Positions 11,140 through 25,005 of a stretch of 64,000 nt of DNA are shown here, piece after piece; position 1 is the stretch's first letter; each line of letters begins with the position of its first letter. The notes beneath the pieces are model-generated. The model had not been told where the DNA came from and did not search any database. It saw only the letters and a list, made by a program, of their open reading frames with translations. A program made the position numbers and the translations under genes. Origin of the DNA: Utricularia gibba. Lineage: Eukaryota > Streptophyta > Magnoliopsida > Lamiales > Lentibulariaceae. Where the stretch lies: contig CM007990.1 in NCBI GenBank assembly GCA_002189035.1, positions 4,154,001 through 4,218,000 of the forward strand. The letters run 5' to 3'.

Positions 11140-11735
11140 TAGAGTCCGGCCGGTTCCCGGTTCCTTTTTTTTTTTTTGGAAAAATGGTTTTTTAATTCAC
11201 AATATTTTACATATTTTTATTTTATAGTCAAATACTTTAATTTATATAAAATACAGTCAATAAGTTTATCAATAAATTCAATTTATTACATATCAGTTAA
11301 AAACTATTTTAAAAATTTTTAAAATTTGAGATAAATATTTTTAAAGAGAATTAAAATTTAATATACATTTTTAAAAAATATTGTAAAATTTTAAAAAATT
11401 ATTCAAATTATTAAAAAAATTAAAAGTATCATAGAATAAATATTAAAAATTGAGAAAAATAATTTTTAAAAGTTTAAAATATTTAAAAATATATATTGAA
11501 TTTTAGTTCTATTTAAAAACATATATCTCAAATTATAAAAAAAAATTAAAATATTTTTTGACCGAAATGACATAAATTGAGTTTATTTGTAAATTTGTTG
11601 ATTGAATTTTACACAAGTTAATAATTGAAATATTGTGACTTAAAAAATGATTTTTCCCTTTTTTTTTCTGGTTCCGGGTTATGGAAACATTAGAATTTTG
11701 AAGAATCGAATCTAAACCAAATCCAAAATCACAGT
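11140..11735. mobile_element. Degenerate relative of the hAT-like element at 43982
   Basis: The left side begins TAGAGTCCGGCCGGTTC, nearly the terminal sequence of the intact element near 44 kb. The right side shares GGTTCC, TAGAATTTTGA and the CGAATC word in the same order as its interior. The two parts are separated by about 480 bp of AT-rich DNA and no matching second end or flanking duplication is visible. I regard it as a decayed or interrupted copy. Confidence 0.4.
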
Positions 11736-11772
11736 TGTTCAGTTCTATCTTCTGGGATTATGAATATTTTTT

Positions 11773-11827
11773 AATGGTGTGGGTTTATTGCAGTTTGGAT
11801 CGGTTCAATGGTGTGGGTTTATTGCAG
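11773..11827. repeat. Two exact 21-bp direct repeats, 34-bp period
   Basis: The 21-bp word that starts AATGGTGTGGG and ends TTATTGCAG occurs identically at 11773-11793 and 11807-11827, in the 3' flank of the F-box gene. Confidence 0.9.
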
Positions 11828-11904
11828 CGCGCTGTATGACATGAATTCTGTTTGGTAATAAGCTTCGTACATGGTGGGTTCAATGAAATCCATCTACAAC
11901 GATG

Positions 11905-13548
11905 CTAAGCTCTGAGCTTCCCGCTAACCCTACGTTTTCCATGCCACCCGATTTTGCTGCTGCTCATCTGGTTCTTGTTTGCAGCAACTGCGCATTTTTC
12001 ATCTTGGCTACCTGTGCCGCTCACCTGCTCCTGGAACTTGCGTCGTCTCATTTTGTTTTCTAGCCTCATGCCCCTCAGACTTCGTATCCGCTGCTCAATC
12101 TCCAGAGCTTGGGAGAAATTCCAAATCCTCACAACGCCTTCTTCACCACCGCTGACGATCCGATCCAATCCGATGGCGATGGAGAGCAAGTTGGGTCCAA
12201 AGCCATGGAGCATTCTCTGTGGGGGTTCAGCATGATTTGGATCCAAAGGGTAGGTGCTGTGAGGTTTTCCAGCACAAGGGCTCTTCATTGACTTCAATAG
12301 CTGCCGGACGTCGATGAGTGAAATCTTGCCGTCATTGGAAGCTGAAACAAGCCAGGGGAACTCGAATGCCAGAGAATTGACCTGCGCTGTGTGGGGGATC
12401 CAGGATGCAATCCTCTTAAAATTGCATTTGAGGTTTCTGGTCATTTCAAACATGTGTATGGAGCCATCTTCTCCTCCGGTAAACAGGAGCTTTCCAGTGT
12501 GGCTGCGAGCCAAGGAATACGCATTACCATCGTGAATTTTGCTTGCAACACTAAGCAGGTTTCCGGTATCAGTTTCCCAGATGTACAAAGATGATCCTGC
12601 TGTGCTTGCAACGCTAGTATCATGCGGGACAAGACTCCAGACCCAGTCATTGTGCATCAAAACCTTCAAGCATTTCAACAGATACCGGTCCCAGACACGA
12701 ACTGTCATGTCCCAAGAACCACTGTACATCCTACTGGAATCCAGAGCAAGGCAACTGATGGGGCCTTGGTGCTCCCAGACCCTAAATTCCATGCTCCGAT
12801 TAGGAGGTGCCGCAAGGTCAAACAGGTGAGGGTTTGCTTCATCTACCTTCCAACCATGTATGAACCCGTCTGTACCCCCAGCAATCAAAAGCCTTGAGTC
12901 AGCTGTAACCGCACGAATTGTGCAACCAAGTGCTCGTGACGATGCTATTGACAAGCCTTCTTCCAAGTCCCACATTCTCACCACCTGATCATACCCTGAG
13001 CTAAACACCAACTTTTTAGAAGCCAACACAAATATGGTCCTCACAGGCTCTTTGTGGCCATACAGAGTATCGATGCTGTAGCGTCCCATAAATGTCCTGC
13101 TCCGGGACTCCCTCTCAACGAAGAGGTCCCTCCATGATTTCTCCTTTGAACACTCCGGCTCCAGACAAGTCGATGCCACTGGGTGGCCCCATCTCTCATA
13201 GTAAAACTCCTTCCACACATGATGCTCTATGGCAAGTCTGTGCAAGGATGCACTAACACAGGACACGATTCCAAGCTCCTTTGGATCCAGAAAATTAAAG
13301 ATTTCCGATATAAGCACTGAAGGGAGGTCAGCAAATGCTCGGTTACAGTTTTTCAAGGGATCAATAGAATTTTTTTCAAGCTTGGCATTCGGTCTTGATA
13401 CAGCTGCAGCGCCAAGTTTTTCAAGTTCTTGGCAGTTCTTGAGGACAAGTCGGTCAGAGTCGGACAACGGGTTTTGATCTCTACTCGGTGAATCTACTGA
13501 CGAGTCTTTGAATACAAGTTTCGTATCCCCTCGGCATTCAAATGCCAT
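11905..13548 (-). CDS. F-box/WD40-repeat protein, At5g21040 (FBX2) type
   Basis: One open frame with 547 codons from the ATG at 13548 (protein begins MAFECRGDTK). The frame stays open upstream to 13647, but a CTGCAG acceptor lies just 5' of the ATG and a CAG|GTGAC donor near 13750, so I think that upstream stretch is an intron in the 5' leader. An F-box (LPSVLISEIFNFLDPKELG) sits near residues 70-90. It is followed by WD-type repeats with WD dipeptides (VVRMWDLE, VRVWDRY, LYIWETD, VRIWNFS) between about residues 165 and 510. A basic tail ends the protein. F-box/WD40 proteins are substrate receptors of SCF ubiquitin ligases: the F-box binds SKP1/ASK and the propeller binds substrate. The Arabidopsis relative has been linked to phosphate and root responses; I state that from memory. 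Confidence 0.88.
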   Translation of the reverse strand: MAFECRGDTKLVFKDSSVDSPSRDQNPLSDSDRLVLKNCQELEKLGAAAVSRPNAKLEKNSIDPLKNCNRAFADLPSVLISEIFNFLDPKELGIVSCVSASLHRLAIEHHVWKEFYYERWGHPVASTCLEPECSKEKSWRDLFVERESRSRTFMGRYSIDTLYGHKEPVRTIFVLASKKLVFSSGYDQVVRMWDLEEGLSIASSRALGCTIRAVTADSRLLIAGGTDGFIHGWKVDEANPHLFDLAAPPNRSMEFRVWEHQGPISCLALDSSRMYSGSWDMTVRVWDRYLLKCLKVLMHNDWVWSLVPHDTSVASTAGSSLYIWETDTGNLLSVASKIHDGNAYSLARSHTGKLLFTGGEDGSIHMFEMTRNLKCNFKRIASWIPHTAQVNSLAFEFPWLVSASNDGKISLIDVRQLLKSMKSPCAGKPHSTYPLDPNHAEPPQRMLHGFGPNLLSIAIGLDRIVSGGEEGVVRIWNFSQALEIEQRIRSLRGMRLENKMRRRKFQEQVSGTGSQDEKCAVAANKNQMSSSKIGWHGKRRVSGKLRA

Positions 13549-14818
13549 AAAATTCTCTCTCCTGATTTTTTCAGAAGAACCAGCTGCAGACGTCTTCAAA
13601 AACCAGGCCTTCACCCAGGAAAACAGAATAATTTCCAATAATCCCAATCAACAATAAAAAATCAGTAACAAAGAAGCACACCCACCCTCGAAACCCTAAT
13701 TAACTCAAACCCAGAATCGCTGATAACAGCAAACAATCCGAATGGGTCACCTGAATAAAGGATCAATTGCACGAACCGCAAAAAGAAATCCCCCAAAAAA
13801 TCGAACTGCTCAGGGAAAACAAAACGAAAATATACGACTAATGAACAAAGTGGGTGCGTGTGAAGGACTGAGGGGATTTCCACACGTAGTATTAAAATCA
13901 AAAGAGCGTCCTCCTAGGGATTCAAGGAAATGTAAAGAACTGGAGGAACTCTGCTCCGGATTTCTAACAAAATTTCCACTTTGTGGAAAATAGTATCGGA
14001 GAAGCCTAGGGCTCAAGAAAAAACTGGTCGGTTCGTTTTTCTATTTATTGCGCAACAGCCTCACAATTATCCACTATTTACAAAGCATGCCCCTGGCTCA
14101 CAATTCACGAGCATTATTAAAAAAATCAAAATTTTGGAAAAAAGAGAAAAAAAAATTAGAAATTTAGAAAATTACAATAAAAATGTTAAGTTTCCATCAA
14201 TATAAATAGTTTAATCTTTAAATTTCAAAATTAAAAAAAAACACTTAAAGTTGTCAAAACCATGTAATGAATATCTAAACAATTCATAAAATTTTTTAAA
14301 AATGAATCGATTCACGATAAAAGTTTTCAAAATTTTTAAAAATTGAAATGATTCATAACACCATGAATCGGCTCTAATTTCAAATGAAATGAAATTTTGT
14401 GTTAGAGCTTTTCACATTTACGCCTAAAGTTCGACGAATCGGATAATACCTTTGTTAAAGTTATATCATATTCATGTTTCATATGATTTAAAATAATAAT
14501 AATAATATTGTTTTTGTGTTCATATCTCATATGATGCACCGTTATAACGAAGTTAAAATAAAAAATAATTAGTTTTGATAACATAAGTGGATAAATACAT
14601 AATTTTATAAATTCGAAAATAAACTGTTTACAAAAATTAAGTTGAGAGATTAATGGCATAATTTTGAAACTTGATAATCAAATTTTTTATATAATTATAA
14701 CTTAGAGTGACATCTATAAACTCCACTATTTTAAAATTATAAAAATAACATACTCTATTTTAAATTAAAATTTTATAATTATAAAAATTATAGATATATA
14801 AAGATAAATAGATATGGA

Positions 14819-14822
<4 letters not shown>

Positions 14823-14854
<32 letters not shown>
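14823..14854. repeat. (TA)n microsatellite
   Basis: About 16 uninterrupted TA units. Confidence 0.9.
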
Positions 14855-14855
<1 letters not shown>

Positions 14856-15250
14856 TCATTGAAATTAACATATACGTATAAATTCTAAATCTATATGTAT
14901 ATATCATATATATTATGTAAATATATGTACGTAATATTTGTGTATGTATATTTATATTTTGAATTAAATTAATATTAGAATTATTAATTATATATATTAA
15001 TAAAATTTATTTTTTTAATAATTAATTCTATATTAATAAAATAATATTATTAGTAAATTTAATTTAACTGTAAGAATCAAATATACCGAATCATTAAATT
15101 GTTTGAGTTAAATATGTCAAAATCAAAACTTTATCGGATCAAATATATCATTATTAGATGAATGTACTTTATAATATTAAAAATTTATAGATCAAATATA
15201 TCAATTCACAAAATTTATGAATCAAATATGATCATTTACTAAACTGCATG

Positions 15251-15370
15251 AGGTTATTATACCTTGTTATGTAAATATTCTGGGGCCATTATATTCCAAA
15301 CCCTTAACTTAGCCCATTATACCCTGTTATGGAAATATTCTGGGCCCATTGTATCCCAAACCCTTGATTT
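15251..15370. repeat. 60-bp tandem duplication just upstream of the MYB gene
   Basis: Two adjacent 60-bp copies share ATTATACC-TGTTATG-AAATATTCTGGG and CCAAACCCTT with a handful of substitutions (for example at 15264/15324). The second copy ends about 80 bp before the proposed MYB start codon, so the duplication lies in the leader or core promoter. Confidence 0.85.
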
Positions 15371-15449
15371 TTAGGTCAAAGATGTAATTATCTCAATAAT
15401 TTAGTTCATCCTCTAACTTGCATTGAACGAAGATTGGTATGATCAGGAA

Positions 15450-17218
15450 ATGTGTTTGAATAGAAAAGGTGATGAGGCAATGTTGCCCCATGAGAGCATT
15501 GATTCACCATCTGCGGATGATGACGACAGCGGTGTAAACGGAGGATCCAACAGTCCGGTGAAGAAAGGCCCCTGGACTCCAAGAGAAGATGAGATTTTAG
15601 TTGATTATGTTAACAAGCATGGAGAAGGGAACTGGAATGCAGTGCAGAAGCATACTGGTCTCTCTCGCTGTGGAAAGAGTTGTCGATTGAGGTGGGCCAA
15701 TCACCTTAGACCAGACCTCAAGAAAGGGCCATTTTCTGAGGAGGAGGAGCGCCTAATACTCGAGCTCCACGCAAAGATGGGAAATAAATGGGCACGAATG
15801 GCGGCCGAGGTGGGAATGTTTGTATTCTATATATCCATGGATGCTCTATTAGCACTCGAATTCCATTGAATTGCAATTGTCTGCAAATATTGAGATGTGA
15901 ACTCTCTTTTCCAAAATATGCCTGCTTTTTCTTTCAGCCCTTTTGTTCCTAGACTGAAATTGGTAGTCATTGTTTCTTGTGTTTGCGCTAATTATCAAAT
16001 GAAACAAGTGTTCCTTTTCTCTGGCCCTCGTTTTCTTTTTCTCATGTTTCGTTTGCTCTTTCTTGTTTAGTTGCCCGGGCGCACTGATAATGAGATAAAG
16101 AACTTTTGGAATACTAGGATCAAAAGAAGACAGAGAGCTGGCTTGCGAATCTACCCGGAGGATGTCTGCGCAGAATTTAGGAATGAGAATCAAGGTGATG
16201 AGATAGATTCCCATTCAACTGGACAAGAGTATCCTTCAGAGGTTGCGGCATTCGAAGGCTTTGAGATACCAACTGTTGAATTCCACAGTCTCAGTCAACC
16301 CCTATATTCTTCAAAACTTATTTCCTCTATCAAGATTCCAGAAATTCCAGCAAGACTTATTTTTGGTCAAGGCCGTCAGCCTTGTTATGGTGACAGATCT
16401 GTGTGCTCGACCCTTCATTTGTCCAAGCCTCCTCCTGTGCCCGAATTGCTTTACAGCAATCATAATAATCCTACATTTGGCTCTTTCACAGGTGTGAATA
16501 ATCTCACCGGGATGGTTGTTTGGAGATTGGTCAGCCTCTTGGCTTCTCATCTTTCTATGATCATGACTCTGTTTCAGATCAGGCGATCTCCCCAAACCTA
16601 TTCCCTGACGATCATACCATGTTAACCGATACCTCTGAGCTCCCTTCACTCCAAAATCAGGTTGGTGGTTGGGGCATACCCACACCCTCATTCCCAATGC
16701 CTGTGTTTCACGATACTTCAATCCAAACTACTCAAGTTGAGAACACATGCATGTTTCCACCGCCAAACAGTGGCCTCTTGGATGATGTCATTCATGAATT
16801 AGAAGCTAACTTCAATACCAATACCTTCCTCTCCCCTGGGACTTCTTATGACCCTACATTGGTAGCTCATATGGTGAATGATTCAAATCAAAATGCCCAT
16901 GAGAATGTCTGTGGGTACGATATGGTGTCTCCTGTTGGACTTTCATCTCCATCTGCTTTATATGATAGCTCTCCGTTTAGTATCAACTCATTTGAGGAAC
17001 CAAAAGATGCAAATGTATTCCAGGTTTCCACATTCTCCCCTCTCTGTCATAGTATTGGTCAATGCTTTTGATTGTTTGCTCATTTCTGACATCCGCTTCT
17101 TTGTTGCTTGGAACAGGTGATCACCCCACCCCTTCTTTCTCCTAATGGTATCTTTCAAGAAGAAACAAGAGATGCAGGTAGTAATGCGAATTCGACCATG
17201 ACAAGATCTGCCTGGTGA
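15450..17218 (+). CDS. GAMYB-like R2R3-MYB transcription factor, miR159 target
   Basis: Three exons: 15450-15809, 16071-17023, 17117-17218; about 471 residues. The R2 repeat starts [20 protein letters not shown] and R3 follows ([20 protein letters not shown]). Exon 2 opens [20 protein letters not shown] and RAGLRIYP, the hallmark of the GAMYB subgroup (MYB33, 65, 101). Such factors activate gibberellin-responsive genes in anthers and aleurone and are repressed by miR159, whose complementary site is present at 16635-16655. The conserved frame changes at GGG 16509-16511: the upstream frame gives [11 protein letters not shown] and the downstream frame [14 protein letters not shown]. One extra G restores a continuous protein. 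Start: the first in-frame ATG (15450); an additional upstream exon is possible. Confidence 0.88.
16635..16655 (+). promoter_or_regulatory. miR159 target site in the GAMYB-like mRNA
   Basis: The segment CTGAGCTCCCTTCACTCCAA and the following A encode ELPSLQN. It matches the canonical GAMYB miR159-complementary site (core GAGCTCCCTTCA-TCCAA) with the central cleavage region (CTCCCTTCA) intact. Cleavage by the miR159/AGO1 complex is the known fate of such transcripts. Confidence 0.85.
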
Positions 17219-17817
17219 CTCTTCTCACCTCTTAACCTATCTCCATCTGTTTTGGCCATCCTAAACACCCAAGGACGACTTTTCTTTACAAGAATGTCTA
17301 TCCATGATCGAGCTTAGACTTGAAGCGAATGGAATCAGCAGCAACAGTGCCGGCTCCAGGTCACCACTGCCACGGTTGTTGCGCCTGCAATGTTGCATAA
17401 TTAGATTCTGCCTAGCCAGTTAGCAAGCTCAAGCTGAGCATGCAACTTGATGAGTTCTCTTCTACATTTTGTTGTGCTAATGTCTGCTTGATGTTCGGTT
17501 CCGAAGCATTGTGCGAATGACTGTGGTTCTTGTTCTCTATACTATAATCTGTAGTGGGAACCAAAAAGAGTTAAACAAGCGGGGGGTGTTTTCTTTTTAC
17601 TCATTTTTTATGTAGGCTGGAACAACTATGGCAATAAAAAAAGCCACAACAAAATCGAGGTATACAGAAGCCTTTTCCAGACGTGTGGACTCACATACAT
17701 AAGGCATGTTACTTCCACATGAAGGTGTTAACGTATATAGTGTATATGTCAGGCATTTCTCTCGCCATTCCTCCATGCATACAGTGAAAACACTGGAGAT
17801 GATCTCATCTGTCTTTC
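17219..17817. other. Convergent 3' flanks of the MYB and CDKC genes
   Basis: No coding signal. The region should contain both 3' UTRs and their poly(A) sites; AATAAAA occurs at 17633-17639. Confidence 0.6.
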
Positions 17818-20540
<2,723 letters not shown>

Positions 20541-21763
20541 CTCCATCCCCCAAACCTCGGCCCCGCTCAACCCTATCAAAGAAGCTTCTATTTGAAGACT
20601 ACGCCAATATCCTTCCCCTCCTCAGACACATCAACAGAATTAAAAAGAGAAAAAGGAAAGAGGTTCCGCTCCCTGATGCTGACGCTCCTGCCGCGGCGGA
20701 ATACTACGGTGGCGAATGCCCTCCGCCGACTATATGGCCTGAACCCTATAGCCGTAGAATAATACTTTTTTTAATAGTCTATTGGCGTAGATATTAACAG
20801 TAGAAAAACATAATTATTAATTACGCCGTGCTTCCTTTACTTAAGCTTTATTATTACATTAGTGATGCTTCTTATAACAGCACAAGAACGCAATTAGGGC
20901 ACGTTGTGGAACCACATTACACACGTGTTACTTAAATATTGGTAAAAATAATATGTATGCATTTTAAAAAATCAAGAAGATGATACATAGAGTTTCTATA
21001 ATATTTCCCGTGTTTAATAAGATAGTTTAATTAATTATATATTTGAATTATTTGTATTCAAATAAAAATATATCATATGAATAAAAACGAAATTCTATTT
21101 AATATATATTTTACAATTATACATTTAAAATAATATTATATTTGATAAGTATATTTAGTATATATAAATAAATAAAATTAAAACTTGTTTAATTAAAAAA
21201 TTCACATGAAAAAGTATTATGCGAGTGTTTTGTAAATCATATATGCATTGAAAAATATATCTATAAAATAGATTAATTTTCATTAAATGCATGTATATGA
21301 GTTATCAGTACAAAGAGATCTATTAACCATGATATTATAATTTTTATCAGTGAAACTAAATTTTTGGCTTTATTATTATTAAGAATTTTTAATTTAAATC
21401 GATAATTTAATTTAAAATTTATTTTAAACAAATTTAATCTTTAACACCTATTTATTGAAACACAATAAAAAGTACAGTTTGTATTAAATAAACTTATTAT
21501 CCAATTTAAACGCCTAAATATTTAAATTGTATTTTATTTTAAATAACTTAAATAGATAATAAAAAAGACATAAAAAAATGCAGTGGCGTAATTATGGAAT
21601 TGTATACAAAATTGCTTAACGTTAATCAACCAGCTGGGGCCATCATTAGCATAGCAATTTTTTTAGCCGAGGCTCCCGACCATCTTCCTCCCGTCCCACC
21701 GGCTTTGTATTGGGTAAATCAACCAGTGGATGCTTCAGGAATTTCAGTAGCTTGGAGTGAAAA
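20541..21763. other. Divergent intergenic region
   Basis: 20541-20760 holds the CDKC leader and proximal promoter and is GC-rich for this window. 20800-21590 is AT-rich with nothing recognisable. 21590-21763 is the leader of the glucanase gene. Confidence 0.6.
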
Positions 21764-23621
21764 ATGGTGGGAGGAGACTATATTTCCCTCAAAATCCTAT
21801 TAATTGTTTTGTGTGCTTCGGCGGCTGCTGTCGAGTGCGGGGTAGGGGTAAACTGGGGTACGGTGGCCCTTCACCGTCTGTCGCCGAAGACGGTGGTGGA
21901 TCTTTTGAAGGAAAACGGGATTAACAAGGTGAAGCTGTTTGATACTGACCCGGATGTTTTAATGGCGTTGATGGGCAGTGGGATTGAAACCATGGTTGGA
22001 ATTCCTAATGAGATGCTGGCGACGCTCAGCAGCTCCACTGCCGCTGCTGATTCCTGGGTTTCTCAGAATGTTTCAAGATATATTGTCAAGGGAGGTGTTG
22101 ACATCAAGTATGATTCTTTCTTTCTAATTTTGTGTTTCTTCGTGGAGCTCCCTTTTTTTTTGTGTGTGTGTATTCACCGGAGAGGGTAAGGGTTTATTGC
22201 CTTTCACTTTGATGTGACATGTTCGCAAGAGGGGTTTTTGATTTTCATGTGACTGAATCCATACTTGATTCGAGTCCTTCGAGTTGTTAAGCTTTTTCTT
22301 AGGGAGCCATCTGGTTTCATTCTAGTCACTTAGCTTGGATTTAGCTGCATTAGGAGAGCAACAACCGAGTCTTTTTAGACCGCAGTTTGAGTTTTCTTGT
22401 TAGGGAGATTTCTGATTTCCTTGATATTGAATCCACACTTGTTTCAAGTCTTATTCTGCTTGAATTTTCTGGGTAATGCAGATATATTGCAGTGGGAAAC
22501 GAACCATTTCTATCAAGTTTTTCTGGTCAGTTCCAATCCTACGTTCTTCCTGCTTTGATGAACTTACAGCAGTCTTTGTCCAAGGGTAATCTTGCTGGAC
22601 TTGTGAAGCTTGTTGTACCGTGCAATGCTGATGCCTACCAATCTTCACTGCCATCCCAGGGAGCTTTCCGGCCTGACTTGACTCAGCTCATGACACAGAT
22701 CGTTACCTTCCTCAACTCTAATGGTTCACCCTTTGTAGTGAACATATACCCATTCCTAAGTCTGTATGGCAGTTCAGATTTCCCTCAAGACTATGCATTC
22801 TTCGAAGGCTCCACGCACTCGGTTACGGATGGACCAAACATCTACTCCAACGCATTTGATGGAAATTTCGACACACTGGTTGCTGCACTCTCAAAACTCG
22901 GCTTCCCCAAATGCCAATAGTCATAGGGGAGGTTGGATGGCCGACTGATGGGGCGTTCAGTGCCAATATAAGTGCTGCAAGGGCTTTCAACCAGGGACTC
23001 ATAAACCATGTTCTAAGCAACGCGGGAACCCCTCTAAGACCAGGTGTGCCTCCTGCGGATGTGTACCTGTTCAGTCTCCTAGATGAAGGTTCAAAAAATG
23101 TGCTCCCTGGTAACTTTGAGCGGCACTGGGGCATATTCTCATTCGATGGGCAGGCCAAGTATCCACTGAATCTCGGAAAGGGGGTGCTAAAGAATGCCAA
23201 GAAAGTTGAATACCTCCCTTCCAGATGGTGTGTGGCGAATCCTACTCGAGATCTGTCTGCCGTGGGCAACCACTATAGGCTTGCTTGTTCTTATGCAGAC
23301 TGCACCACGCTCAGCTATGGAGGATCCTGCAACGGAATCGGGGAGAAGGGAAACATATCCTACGCATTCAACAGCTACTACCAGTCCCAGAAGCAGAATC
23401 CTCAGAGCTGTGAGTTTGATGGACTTGGGATGGTGACTTTTTTGGATCCTTCAGTTGGTGATTGCAGGTTTCTTGTTGGGGTCAAAGACATGGCTTCTTC
23501 TTCTTCTTCTTCTTCTTCTTCCTCCTCTTCCTCCTCCTCCTCGTCTTCATCATCACCTTCCTTGTGGTTGAGTGGTTACAGCATGCTAACCTTGATAGCC
23601 CTCTCCTTGTTTCTCATTTGA
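21764..23621 (+). CDS. GPI-anchored glucan endo-1,3-beta-glucosidase with X8 (CBM43) domain
   Basis: Two exons (21764-22107, 22482-23621), about 494 residues. A hydrophobic signal peptide (LKILLIVLCASAAAVECG) precedes the mature GVNWGT start typical of GH17. The catalytic region contains VGNEPF (acid/base Glu) and VIGEVGWPTDG (nucleophile Glu). After it come an X8 domain (WCVANPT... with paired Cys) and a Ser run of about 20 residues. A hydrophobic tail, WLSGYSMLTLIALSLFLI, fits a GPI-anchor signal. Such enzymes hydrolyse callose at the cell wall or plasmodesmata; the X8 module binds 1,3-glucan. The frame breaks between KLGFP and MPIVIGEVGWP at AAA 22909-22911. One extra A gives the conserved KLGF-(P/x)-K-MPIVIGE order. 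All catalytic residues survive on either side. Confidence 0.9.
23494..23566 (+). repeat. Coding TTC/TCC microsatellite (poly-Ser linker)
   Basis: Repeated TTC then TCC/TCA triplets encode the Ser-rich linker between the X8 domain and the GPI signal; read in another frame they would encode Phe/Leu. Such a run is prone to length change. Confidence 0.85.
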
Positions 23622-23858
23622 GCAAGGAGGAGCAGCATACACACAGAGAGATGTGGAGACCCATAGCCTTGAAAGTACAGGAGGATACATGACACAATAC
23701 TGGCTGTTGGTCTTCTTGACATGGTCGTACATGATGTGATACGTGCACTTTGGACACCCATTTTATTAATTTCATTAGCATACTACTAAATGTTTTATAC
23801 TACGGAAAAAAACCAGTATCTTGTGTATTGTGTTTTGAAACATCGGTTTTGACTCAAC

Positions 23859-24394
23859 TAGTGATGTTCGTGGATTGGGTTCAGTAGGGTACTAGTTCTT
23901 ATTCTTATTCAAGCTGATTAAAATTTATCGATAAATTGATTTTTATCTAGATTGTCAATTTCTATTCTCAATTGATATTGGTCTAATTTTTAATCGGTTT
24001 CGGTTTGACCATAATTGACTATATTTTTTATTTACATTTTAGATTTTAAATATTAATTATTACAAATATTAATTATATTTTATTTTTTAGTATATAAATG
24101 ATAATTTTATATTATTAATTTTAAATACTATATATTTATTCATAAAAATATAGTATATTACATAATTAATATTATTTAAAAAATTATTTATATAAAAATA
24201 AAAAATAATCAATTCACATTGAAATAAACAATTCATAATAATTTGAAATACAAATCTAAATCATCTGTAATCAATTCTTATAATTTTTTATTCATATTCG
24301 AACTAATTATTATCAATTTTAATTTATCGACTCTTAAACAAATTCAATTTTAATCGATTTCGGTTAATATACTATCCATGAATATCCATCCCTA
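23859..24394. mobile_element. Short hAT-like non-autonomous element
   Basis: The stretch starts TAGTGATG and ends CATCCCTA, so its ends are imperfect inverted repeats of the T/CAG-R-G type. It is flanked by GACTCAAC (23851-23858) and AACTCAAC (24395-24402), an 8-bp near-duplication with one mismatch. The interior is AT-rich with inverted words (TTTCGGTTTGACC near the left, CGATTTCGGTTAA near the right) and no coding frame. An 8-bp target duplication is the hallmark of hAT elements. Confidence 0.6.
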
Positions 24395-24542
24395 AACTCA
24401 ACCAATGTTCAATCACATTGTCGGGTTTAACCGATCACACAGAGAGTGATTTGAAATGCTTCTATTACAAATCCATGATTTTTTTTTTTTTCATTCGCAA
24501 AAAATCTCTCCAAATTCTATTCTGTGAAATGCTTATTAAATC

Positions 24543-24564
24543 ATATATATATATATATATATAT
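24543..24564. repeat. (AT)n microsatellite
   Basis: About 11 AT units upstream of the CNX6 leader. Confidence 0.85.
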
Positions 24565-25005
24565 CCGCAACCAAACGGCACACACGGGAAGGTTTCTTCT
24601 GGTAAAGCTCACTCTGCTGCATCTGTCCTCTTTTCCCGTCATCTGTTTTTTTTTTTTTTCGCCTTTTATGGGCTTTTGATCGATTATTCGGTTTTCTTGA
24701 ATGGGTGGTGAATTCCCTGTTTCAAAATTGCTGCAATTAGAGATTTTGGATTTGGATTCATAAATTACGCTGGTGGAATGGGAACGGACTAGTTTCTTCG
24801 TCTGGGACTTAAAGATTCTATTTTACCTCTTTCAGTCAACTATTTGGTAACTGGGTACTTGTGAATTTGTTGTAGCTGGTTGCCCAAATGTAACTGCTTT
24901 GTTGACAGCATAGCCGTGGTATGTCGATGGTTGAATGAACAAATTGGGATGATGTTTGTGTTTCTGATCAACAGGTAGAGAAGAGAAGTTTTCTGGCTAA
25001 AAGCA

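Larger units (their letters stand above)
10741..11904. other. Promoter region and AT-rich intergenic DNA with a repeat relic
   Basis: 10741-10980 should be the 5' leader and promoter of the TraB-like gene. 11020-11680 is extremely AT-rich with no coding potential. The rest is the 3' flank of the F-box gene. Two repeat features inside are listed separately. Confidence 0.6.
13549..15449. other. Divergent intergenic region, largely AT-rich
   Basis: 13549-14030 contains the 5' leader, probable leader intron and promoter of the F-box gene. 14100-15240 is AT-rich without coding signal. 15250-15449 is the proximal upstream region of the MYB gene and contains a tandem duplication. Confidence 0.6.

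Noticed and set aside
13549-13647. 33 extra N-terminal residues of the F-box protein
   Set aside because: The stretch holds an acceptor just before the ATG and looks like leader-intron sequence.
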